IMG/VR virus record: IMGVR_UViG_3300042556_001811
Span: 1-23,679 of that record
DNA length: 23,679 nt
Origin: a virus
Strand: one strand, 5' to 3'
Shown in pieces: positions 14,989 to 23,200 of the stretch. Every line of letters begins with the position of its first letter. Position 1 is the first letter of the stretch. A model generated the notes under the pieces. It saw only the letters and a program-made list of their open reading frames with translations, had not been told where the DNA came from and made no database searches. The translations under genes and the position numbers were made by a program.

Positions 14989-15566
14989 AGGAGATTGCTC
15001 GTCTGCCTCACCGGATGCCGCAGAACGATCAGGAGAATCAGGCCAATTTCATTGAAATCGAGAGGCTGCTAAATCAGCGCCCCTCTTACGTCCCTTGGAC
15101 CCTGAACTATCCGTCGTCATTTAATTTCAATAACCCTTGCGTCACCCAGACCAGAATCACAGATCTTGCTGGTTCTGCTGGAAAGTTGAAGATTGTCAAG
15201 GAGCACGACTGGACCGCTCTGACAATTGATTTCCATTCGTCGTTTCAGACCGAAACTACCGACTCTGTATTCAATTTCTTTGCAAAAGTCGAGAGTGGCT
15301 TTATCTCCCCTGATCCGATCTTTATTGGTGTTTCTTGGTTGCGGCTTATTACCGGAACCGGAGTTCACATGGGGCACTCTATGACGACTGGCGAAATTAC
15401 TGAAGTTCCGTACAACATTTCGGATGCTGGCCCCCTGCGAGCCGGCAATTATGAGATCACCATTTACGCGGAACGCATCGCTGGAACCGGGAACCTCAGA
15501 TACAATCAGTTCGACTACTTCTGGATTCGTGCCCTAGAACATCCACCCGCCCCACGATTGGTCTGA
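14976..15566 (+). CDS. Tail-tip or minor fibre protein (coiled coil plus beta domain)
   Basis: The product is 196 aa, from GTG 14976, overlapping the preceding stop as GTGA. The first 35 residues are a polar helix with spaced hydrophobics (NDQENQANFIEIERLLNQ), suggesting a short trimeric coiled coil. The rest is beta-rich, with a repeated strand layout ending in YNQFDYFWIRAL. This arrangement is like small trimeric needle or knob proteins at phage tail tips. Its place between the nozzle-like and adaptor genes supports a tail role. There is no convincing family match. Confidence 0.55.
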   Translation: MIHDQEIARLPHRMPQNDQENQANFIEIERLLNQRPSYVPWTLNYPSSFNFNNPCVTQTRITDLAGSAGKLKIVKEHDWTALTIDFHSSFQTETTDSVFNFFAKVESGFISPDPIFIGVSWLRLITGTGVHMGHSMTTGEITEVPYNISDAGPLRAGNYEITIYAERIAGTGNLRYNQFDYFWIRALEHPPAPRLV

Positions 15567-15567
15567 C

Positions 15568-16281
15568 ATGCCGCTCTCGCGCCTTACATACCGCAATAGG
15601 CTGCGAGAGCGCCTCGGGGAGTCGACCGCATACTCGTGGACGGACGCCGAGCTGAACACTTGGATTTACGAGGGTGCAATCGAGGTTGCGATGCTCACCG
15701 AGTGTCTCCCCACGCAAGCCGACATTTCCGTGCTGGCAAACCAATATGTTGTTTTCCCGCCTGCTGACACGATTCGGATTCATCGGGTTGAGTGGATCAA
15801 CGAAACATCCGGTTCGCCGTCCTTCACGACCGCTCAGGTGTATCCACTTGAGTACCGGAGCATCAACAATCTTGACTCGATTCGCGGCACCGGCCAGCAG
15901 AGCATCACCGGAATCCCACGCCTGTACGCCACATGGGGCTACCAAGGCACCAGCACGTTCCGGGTGATCCTGTACCCCCGCCCAACAAATGCTGGCGTTC
16001 TGCGCGTTTGGTACTACCAGAGGCCACCCGAACCAGTCTCAGACGGTTCAAACATTCTCATCCCAGACGGCTGGGAACACCTCATCCTTGACTATGCCGA
16101 ATACAGGGCAAAGATGAAGGACAGGGATCAGGACTGGCAGGCGGCAAAGGCCCAGTTCAACGAGCACATCGCACAGTTCAAGAAGATGTTTTCTGTTCTT
16201 GTCGACGAAAACGAACCTATGGGTGTCGACGCTTTTTACGCCCCAAATGAATACAACGATCTCTATGGGGGATGGTACTGA
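15568..16281 (+). CDS. Head-to-tail adaptor (T7 gp11 / P22 gp4 type)
   Basis: The product is 237 aa. The N-terminal pattern YSWTDAELNTWIYEGAIEVA (residues 22-41) is typical of podovirus adaptors that sit under the portal. A beta core follows with PPADTIRIHRVEW and IPRLYATWGYQ, then PTNAGVLRVWYYQRP and a helical C-terminal part (ILDYAEYRAKMKDRDQDW) that wraps the portal in this family. It starts 1 base after the preceding stop. Together with the nozzle-like gene it implies a short tail. Confidence 0.8.
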   Translation: MPLSRLTYRNRLRERLGESTAYSWTDAELNTWIYEGAIEVAMLTECLPTQADISVLANQYVVFPPADTIRIHRVEWINETSGSPSFTTAQVYPLEYRSINNLDSIRGTGQQSITGIPRLYATWGYQGTSTFRVILYPRPTNAGVLRVWYYQRPPEPVSDGSNILIPDGWEHLILDYAEYRAKMKDRDQDWQAAKAQFNEHIAQFKKMFSVLVDENEPMGVDAFYAPNEYNDLYGGWY

Positions 16282-17411
16282 TGCCTTGGCCTTTCACCCC
16301 CGGTGGTGCGTTCGGACCCGACAAGCCTTTGCAGCGTGACGCAAACGACGACGGCACATTCGGCCCCAGCACATTCAAGCCGCCGACGTTCGACACTCTC
16401 GGCACTTTTAAAAAGATGCAGACAATGACCCAAGCTGCATCTCGTGCCGGTTGGACGGCGCAAAACGCTGGCCTTCAAGGCCAGCTTGACACCGCACGCA
16501 ACCAGTTCAACAGGGACAGGGTCGGGTATGCCGCCGACACCCAGATCCGCAATCTGGCCAACCGGCAGAGCCGTGGCACGTTCCTCAACGCCCAGCAAAC
16601 ATTTGGGATCGAACAACAGGACGCTGCTGCACGATCACGTTTCGCCGACGAACAGCTTGGCCGTTACATCCGACAGGCAGGTGCCGACACTCGATACAAC
16701 GTCGACCAAATCAACTTTGTGCGACAGCTTCTGCAGAATCAGCTTGGCGGATATGGAACCGACCGAGCTGAAGCCGGTCGCGTGTTCACAGAAAACGTGA
16801 GAAACCTTGGGTTTGACGCGTCAGCTCGCGGTGCTTCACGTTCACTTGGTCTTACGCAGGATACTGAAACCCAGCAGTCGATCCTCGACGAAACTCTCGA
16901 CCGGATCGGTCGACGCGAAACCGAAACACGTGTTGGTGCGGAACGCGAAGAGGGCGGGTTGATGAAGCAGATCGACGACCTCCGTCGAAATGTGGAGTCG
17001 GAACAAGCTGGAACCCGTGAATCCAAGAGGCAGCTTGATGTCGGAACGGCACTCAAGAGGATCGGCCTCAACAACGATTACATCGACTATCTGACTGGGG
17101 TCGCAAGAAACCGGATTGAGCAGAACGCCGCAAGTCTGGGAATCAAGCTGTCTGAAAAGGATTTGAAGAGCGAACAGAATCAGCTTCTTTTCAAGATGTT
17201 TGAAAATCAGTTCGCTGCAAATCAGGAAGCCAACCAGCGGGCTCTTGAGTTCACGAGATCAGCACAGCAATCGTTTATCGAAAAGGCCCGTAATGACTGG
17301 CTTGAGCGTCAGGCTTCTCTTGGTGGCAAGCCAGAAGGAACGACCGAAATGGCCCCCGGCGCTAATTTCTCAGGTGGAGGAACCCCTAGCCGGTTCGGCG
17401 GCAATTACTGA
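16281..17411 (+). CDS. Internal virion / ejection protein candidate, coiled coil
   Basis: The product is 376 aa from ATG 16281, overlapping the adaptor stop (TGATG) and 9 bases after GGGGGA. An ATG 9 bases earlier is too close to that SD. After a Gly/Pro/Phe-rich start (PWPFTPGGAFGPDK), residues about 60-350 are almost entirely charged helix, rich in Gln, Arg, Ala and Glu (AGWTAQNAGLQGQLDTA and QIDDLRRNVESEQAGTRES). The end is a flexible GGGTPSRFGGNY tail. Size, helicity and the place after adaptor and nozzle match the smallest internal core protein of T7-type phages (gp14-like), but no motif proves it. Confidence 0.6.
   Translation: MPWPFTPGGAFGPDKPLQRDANDDGTFGPSTFKPPTFDTLGTFKKMQTMTQAASRAGWTAQNAGLQGQLDTARNQFNRDRVGYAADTQIRNLANRQSRGTFLNAQQTFGIEQQDAAARSRFADEQLGRYIRQAGADTRYNVDQINFVRQLLQNQLGGYGTDRAEAGRVFTENVRNLGFDASARGASRSLGLTQDTETQQSILDETLDRIGRRETETRVGAEREEGGLMKQIDDLRRNVESEQAGTRESKRQLDVGTALKRIGLNNDYIDYLTGVARNRIEQNAASLGIKLSEKDLKSEQNQLLFKMFENQFAANQEANQRALEFTRSAQQSFIEKARNDWLERQASLGGKPEGTTEMAPGANFSGGGTPSRFGGNY
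16467..16485. repeat. Near-perfect 19-bp palindrome in coding sequence
   Basis: GCTGGCCTT and AAGGCCAGC flank a single C. It lies within the 5' third of the coiled-coil gene and encodes an AGLQGQ-type stretch. It may be codon-driven chance. Confidence 0.35.
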
Positions 17412-17436
17412 GACAAAGTTGAGATAGGATTCTGAA

Positions 17437-20259
17437 ATGGCAACGTCAGCAGCAAGGCTCAATGAGGTCATTAGCCAGATCAGAAATGCCAAGAACGCTG
17501 GATCAGCGGCATTGGCTTGGGCTGGTTGGAAGGATGCCCAAAGGAACTATGAAGGCCCCCTGCCAAGGTCCTGGGAAAACAAGGCGTTTGCTGCTCGCTC
17601 GGAGGCTGCAAAGCAATACAAATACTCGGTTGTAGAAGTCAATGAGAAGTTGGGCGAAGTCAAGGAAACTGGAAAGAAGGGCGCTCAATCTGCAGGAGAG
17701 GCAAAGCAAGAGCCCAAGACCCAGCCCAAGGCTGAGAACAAGGCTGAGAACAAGCCTAAGGCCAAGCCCACTAAGGCAGAGCAGGCGCAGTCTGCAGGTC
17801 GTGCAGCCAAGCGAACTCGCGAAATGGCTGGCGAGTCTTTTCGCATGCGCGCCCAGCAGCAAGTTGATAACTTCAACGAGAAGAACAGCAGGAACAAGAA
17901 GGAGGGGCCTCCCCCTCGACAGCGGCAGACCCAGCAGGGCGGAGCATCTGGTGCTGCTCGCCAGCGCCTCGCCAACGCCAATGCGAAGAGGGCCGATGCG
18001 GCAAAGGCCGAAGCGCCAGCAGGCAACCGGGCGCAGCGCCGGGCACAGGCAAAGGCTGAAGGAAATCTCGGCACCAAGGGTGCTGGAGCTGGCGCAACTG
18101 GAGGACAGAAGGGGCGCAAGGGGAGGCAAAATCAGCGCGCCAAGTCGACCCCTACTGGCAGCAAGCGGACAAAGGTTGTGAGTGACGGCCCTCAGGCCAG
18201 AACTCAGACGCGTCGTCCCGGTAAGCGCAACCCGACTACGGTCAAGCGGTCGGGAAACCCTGAAGTTGACGCTCGCAATGAGAAGCTCAAGGAGCTTCGT
18301 TCTCAGGGGCGAATCAGCGCCAAGGACTTTCGGCGTGGCGTAAGTGAATCTGCCGCTCGCCCGGAAATTTCTGACGAGATCATCGCAAAGGGAAACAAGG
18401 CACCGGCTGGTTCATCTGATGTGCAGCGCATCGCCGCACGCGGTGGCGAGGCCACGGATCGGCAGCGCGAGCAGGTTCGCCGTGCGTCTGGAACCCCTGA
18501 AGGCAAGGCCGCAAAGCCCGTTGGTGGAACCTCCGTTTCGACAAAGGATCTGACAGCCAAGCAGGCACATGATCGCATTCAGGCTGCGTTGAAGAAGGCT
18601 GATCCCAACTACGAAGAGAAGCCTTTTAGGGGTAAGAACCCTAATGGTCCTGCAACTGATGGGCAGGTTAAGAAGCTTGAATCAATGGGTGCCGGAAGCG
18701 GCACCGTAAAGGGTACAGCGGCTGCATCAGAAGCCGGAAAGAAGGCTCCTCGCAATGTGGGAACCCCGGCGGATCCGATCAAGGCAAAAGCGGATAAGAC
18801 CCAGCAGCAGCTAACGGCCAAGCAGGCACATGACCGCATTCAGGAGATGCTCAAGAAGTCCGACCCGAATCATGTTACCAAGCCTTTCCGAGGCAATGAC
18901 CCTGATGGTCCTGCAAGTCAAGCACAGTTGAAGAAGCTTGGGATTTCGAATTCAGCAGAGGCGGCGCCTAAGGGGTCTGCAGCTTCTGCTGGGAATGCAG
19001 AAAATCTGACGGCCAAGCAGGCGCATGATCGAATTCAAGCTGAGCTGAAGAAGGCTGATCCGAACCACACGGTTAAGCCTTTCCGAGGCAAAAACCCTGA
19101 TGCTCCTGCAAGTGAAGCACAGTTGAAGAGGCTTGGCGCCAAGCCCGGCAATGCGACTGGCACAGGTACGCCGAAGCAGTCTGGTGGGCTGTTCGGCAAG
19201 CCTTCTGGTGGGGATTCCGGCCAGGCATCTGGGCAGGCATCTGGAGGCAGGGGCGTCAGGTCCGTGAAGGCAAATGGCCAGCCCACCACAACGAGTGGGC
19301 TGTTTGGGCGTCCTCCGGTTGCTGGTGCTAACGCTGGTGCTAACGCTGGTGCTAACGCTGGTGCTGCAGATTCCGCTGCTGGAACTTCCAGCAAGCCTAT
19401 GGGTTTCAAGGTTCTACCTGAGGCGGAGGCGATTGCTGAGAGGGACCGTCTTCTTGCTCAGAGAAACGCCGCTCCAAGAAGCATTGGAGATCTCGCTGAC
19501 GATTTCATGCCCGAGGATGGTCCCGCTGGTCGACTCGCTGCAAGGCTCCCCAAGGGGCTTGGCAGCGCAGTCAGATTTGGTCTTCCGGCAGTTGGCGGTC
19601 TTCTCGCCGATCAGGTAACCGGCAAGATCTTTCAGGAGCTTGACCCGACCCCCTACTCGGACAGCTACCTTGGCGGCGCACTCAAGGCTGTCGGGCGTGG
19701 CGCTGTTGCTGGTGGTGTTGCTGGCGGTTTGGCGAGCGGTGGTCCCGGTGCGCTTGTTGCCGCCCCCGTCGGTGGCCTCATCAGTCTCGGCAGCTACGTT
19801 CTTGGTGGCGGGCCGCAGAATCAGGAAAGCCTTGAAGAGGCAATCGCAAACATCCGCAGCGAAGCCGCCATGTCTGGCACAGATCCGAAGCTCACCAACC
19901 AGATCATCGGACGTTTGCGTTTGACTGCTGGTCGCGCTCAAAGGATGGGCGATAACGAGACGGTGCAGGCCGCTATTTCTGGCGCCTACGGCGAGATTGG
20001 TGGCGTTCTCGGAACTCCGGCAGTCCAGAACCCCTTCAATGTCGACGTCATCAACTCGCTGTCTCGTTCGTCAAACGAACAGTTGATGCCTCTGGTTCAG
20101 AACATGGAAGGGCCGTATCGGGCTGCTGCGATCAACTCGCTCGCTTCAACTCCGATGGCAATGTATTCGCAGGCTGCGGCAAACACCATTGACAACGGTG
20201 GGAATCTCGGCGGGATGCTTGATGCCAACAACCTGTCTAACATTGCGATGGGGATGTAG
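17437..20259 (+). CDS. Large basic repeat-containing internal virion protein
   Basis: The product is 940 aa. Residues about 60-330 are lysine/alanine/proline-rich and histone H1-like (for example KAENKAENKPKAKPTKAE). Three copies of a 46-47-residue unit follow (372-418, 459-504, 524-569) with consensus LTAKQAHDRIQ, DPN, KPFRG and PAs.QLKKLG. Then come a Gly/Ser-rich linker with a GANAGANAGANAG tract (629-643) and a globular C-terminus with hydrophobic Gly/Ala segments (about 705-730 and 747-792) that could enter a membrane. Likely an ejection or DNA-condensing core protein, by context. ATG 17437 follows ATAGGA; TAGGAT (17425-17430) also fits a leaderless -10. Confidence 0.6.
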   Translation: MATSAARLNEVISQIRNAKNAGSAALAWAGWKDAQRNYEGPLPRSWENKAFAARSEAAKQYKYSVVEVNEKLGEVKETGKKGAQSAGEAKQEPKTQPKAENKAENKPKAKPTKAEQAQSAGRAAKRTREMAGESFRMRAQQQVDNFNEKNSRNKKEGPPPRQRQTQQGGASGAARQRLANANAKRADAAKAEAPAGNRAQRRAQAKAEGNLGTKGAGAGATGGQKGRKGRQNQRAKSTPTGSKRTKVVSDGPQARTQTRRPGKRNPTTVKRSGNPEVDARNEKLKELRSQGRISAKDFRRGVSESAARPEISDEIIAKGNKAPAGSSDVQRIAARGGEATDRQREQVRRASGTPEGKAAKPVGGTSVSTKDLTAKQAHDRIQAALKKADPNYEEKPFRGKNPNGPATDGQVKKLESMGAGSGTVKGTAAASEAGKKAPRNVGTPADPIKAKADKTQQQLTAKQAHDRIQEMLKKSDPNHVTKPFRGNDPDGPASQAQLKKLGISNSAEAAPKGSAASAGNAENLTAKQAHDRIQAELKKADPNHTVKPFRGKNPDAPASEAQLKRLGAKPGNATGTGTPKQSGGLFGKPSGGDSGQASGQASGGRGVRSVKANGQPTTTSGLFGRPPVAGANAGANAGANAGAADSAAGTSSKPMGFKVLPEAEAIAERDRLLAQRNAAPRSIGDLADDFMPEDGPAGRLAARLPKGLGSAVRFGLPAVGGLLADQVTGKIFQELDPTPYSDSYLGGALKAVGRGAVAGGVAGGLASGGPGALVAAPVGGLISLGSYVLGGGPQNQESLEEAIANIRSEAAMSGTDPKLTNQIIGRLRLTAGRAQRMGDNETVQAAISGAYGEIGGVLGTPAVQNPFNVDVINSLSRSSNEQLMPLVQNMEGPYRAAAINSLASTPMAMYSQAAANTIDNGGNLGGMLDANNLSNIAMGM
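18550..19143 (+). repeat. Three diverged 46-47-residue repeats
   Basis: Units at 18550-18690, 18811-18948 and 19006-19143 share the frame and LTAKQAHDRIQ, LKK.DPN, KPFRG, and a closing QLKKLG-like helix. They are separated by variable Ala/Gly/Lys linkers. Copies 2 and 3 are most alike at the 3' end. The pattern (helix, DPN turn, helix with xxxQLKKLG) resembles small three-helix modules that bind nucleic acid or protein, but I cannot name the family. Confidence 0.85.
19321..19365 (+). repeat. 12-base tandem repeat (3.75 copies)
   Basis: GCTGGTGCTAAC occurs three times in a row followed by GCTGGTGCT, encoding a repeated Ala-Gly-Ala-Asn. Perfect copies mean recent slippage, so the tract could vary in length between isolates without changing the frame. 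It lies in the linker before the C-terminal domain. Confidence 0.9.
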
Positions 20260-20267
20260 TCGGTGTC

Positions 20268-23200
20268 ATGGCATCATCGGAGGATCCTCTCCAATCATTC
20301 GTAAATAAATGGGGCGAAGTTCCGCAGGGGAGTCCCGAGCAGGAAACCCTTCGCTCGATTGATGAGCGAAGGGTTGCTGCCGGTAAACGTCCGCTTACCG
20401 CTTCGCAAACACAGCGGGCGATTCAGGCTGCCGCAACTCGTCAGCCTGTAACCCCGATTCCAGAGCGTGACCCCACCGCCGTCTGGAAGAACATCACCGA
20501 CGACATCACCGATCTCGTCAAGGGTATCCCACAGTTGCCGATGGCCCTTCTGAATGAAGTGGGCGCTATTGGTAACGCGCCAGTTCAGGACGTTGAAGGT
20601 CTTGGCGACATCTTTGAGATGCCCATTATCAGATTGTTGCCCGGTGCTTTTACAGCTTCTGCTGTTCTTCCGGGTGGCGCACCCATTTCTGAATTGGCGA
20701 TCCGACCTGTTTCAACAGCGTTGGATGTTCTGCCTTTCGCGACATCGGGTGTCAAAGCTTTGGGTCGTCAGTCGCTGGCAAGACTTCCCGGTGACATCCC
20801 TATTCCTGAAACCACTTTGACTGTGGCCGATGTTCCGGCGGCACGCCAGTACGGGACACTTTCTTCTGCTCGGGCAATTGAAAACTTCTTGAAGCAGAAC
20901 ACGACACCTTTGCCTGTGGGTGACCGTATCGGTTTGACTGCTGCGCGTGCTGCCGGTTTGCGGATGAGGGAAATCCCGACGATTCTCTCGCAGACAATCG
21001 AGGTGGGCGACGAGGGTTCAGCCCTCGTGGATCGCGCTTGGCGCAGGAGCATGGCGCGCACAAATGCCGGGCAGAAGGCGCTTCAGTTCTCGCAGCGCGT
21101 TCGCGACGTTCGCTCAACTATCGCGCGGGGTGAAGCCAATGAGATTTCCGAGGCCCGACAGCGCGACGCCTTTGTTGCTGGGGCCAAGCTTGAAGAGGAT
21201 TTCACGGCTGCTTTCCCTGATACCGACCAGAGAAACGCGGCGTGGGATGAGCTGTCTCGGGCGTTCGACGATCCTGACTCCTTTAGCGATCAAGCTGGGT
21301 ACAAGATTCGTACACCGGATGAGGCCAGAGACTTTCTCCGTCCAGAGGTTGAACCTTTTTTCGATCAGGTAAAAACGTCTGTTGAGTTGCTGCGAGGAGA
21401 AATTCTCGGTCCGGCACGACTGGACCGGCCAATGGCGCGTGACGCGTTTGTTCGCCGCTATGCCGGAGACGGAAATGTCTACACTCTCGACGAGGTAAAG
21501 CGTTTGGAGAAGGCCGACGCTTCGCTCGACAAGGCTCGACTCAGGGTTCAGAACGGACTTCAGAAGCCGATGGCTCGGGTTCGCGCTTCAGTTGAAGCAC
21601 AGTTTCCGGGTGCCATCGACGCCAGCAAAGCTGGCTTGCCGATTCCCGCTGCAGCGAAGGCGGCTGTCGACCAGTTCATCGAACTGGAGCGCGCCATCGA
21701 CGGACATCTTGACGGATCATACATGCCGTCGTGGGGCCGCATGTCTGTGTCGCAGCTTCGCATGGCCCCCAAGGATGCAACTGCAATTGCCTCGCGCCTT
21801 GACGACGCGAGAAATGCGCAGAAGGTTCGCAATACTCAGTCGATCATGATCCGTCCAGCGACTGAAATGCGAACGGGTTCGCGCCTGTTCTACACTCGCG
21901 CCAAGGAGAACCTTGATCGAGCCGCCGCAATGGCGAACGATCCAAACTTTCAGGTATTTCGTGAGGCTTACCAGCAGTCACGGGATCTTGCGCCAGCAGA
22001 AAGGGTTCGTGTCACCCGGCTGCTGCGTCAGCAGATGGGTGACGATTTCTACCTGCTGCGTTACGCCACGCCTGATACTCCGAACTTTGTCAAGTTCTTC
22101 AGCGACGACCTCGAACGACAGAATCTGCGCTCTCTGATTGAACCGGCTGAAGTTGCTCGGCTTCAACGTCAGATCAACGAGACTCTCTACAGCATGGCGA
22201 ATGACGGCTACAAGCCTAGTTGGCTGCCGGGCGTAGCAATGGAGAAGGCCGCCAGCGTGGACTCCACTTCCGTCCGTATGACCTACTTCCAGCCTGATTA
22301 CGCCAAACGCAGAACCTTCGATTATGCGCCGCAGAATCACAGTATTGGCGTGAACATTTCATACGCGTCCCTTCAAGACTATTTCTCTCGTTTGGCTGTT
22401 CCGTACATCACGAACGAAGTGCAGAAGTTTGGCATGTCAGGCGACGAGCTTGTCAACATGCTGCAGGCCGAAGCCCGTTCCAAGGCTGCGCGTGTTCCTG
22501 AAGCACTCAGGTCCGATTACATCCGCGAGTATGTGAACGATGCGATGGGCCGTGGAGCGAACAGACGCAAGGCTCGTTTCGTCCAGTTCAACCCGCAGAA
22601 GCTGTGGCCGACCATGCCGGATTCGCCTACCTCCAACTTGCAGTCGCAGGTGTGGCTGCCAAGGGAGGTTGAGTCTGTAATTACACAGTCGTTCACCGAC
22701 TCGACATCCTTCTTTCAGCAGCTCTTTGAACCCATCACAGACACTTTTCGTGTTTCGGTTCTGTTGTTTGCGCCTGCTTGGCATTGGAACAACATCATGT
22801 CGAACTCGCTCATCACGGGCTTGACGAATCCTCAGGCGTTCCTGAAGCTCGCTGACGAGTGGAACAACATGGGTGGGTGGGGCAACTTCAAGCGTCAAAT
22901 CAAGGGCGCCGATGATGCAAGCGGAGGTGTTGAGCAGTCTCTTCGTGGCCTTGAACAGGATTTTTCGCCGCAGATGCAGCGGGTTGGATTCCAAGGTGTG
23001 CTTGGCGCCATCGAGAACATGACGATCAAGATCTCGGCCAAGAAGGGTCGCGCCGCAATCCAGAATTCCATTGCACGTTTCAAGACGGGCAACAGAATCA
23101 TTGATGAGGTGCAACAGTCTAAGGGTCTTGACGCTGCACGCAGCGCCTACGGCCGCATGACAGGCGGGTCGCTTGCACTCAACTCTTGGTTTGACGATGT

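Noticed and set aside
18550-19143. Possible CRISPR-like spaced repeats
   Set aside because: The units are in-frame protein repeats of about 140 bases with diverged third positions and coding linkers, not short identical repeats with uniform spacers.
20554-20820. An 88-aa plus-strand frame and the similar short frames after it in 20.5-23.6 kb
   Set aside because: These are out-of-frame shadows of the single open frame from 20268 that has no stop before the window end.
22437-23114. A 225-aa minus-strand open frame
   Set aside because: It is antisense to the giant open frame, which is continuous through this region and shows protein-like composition.
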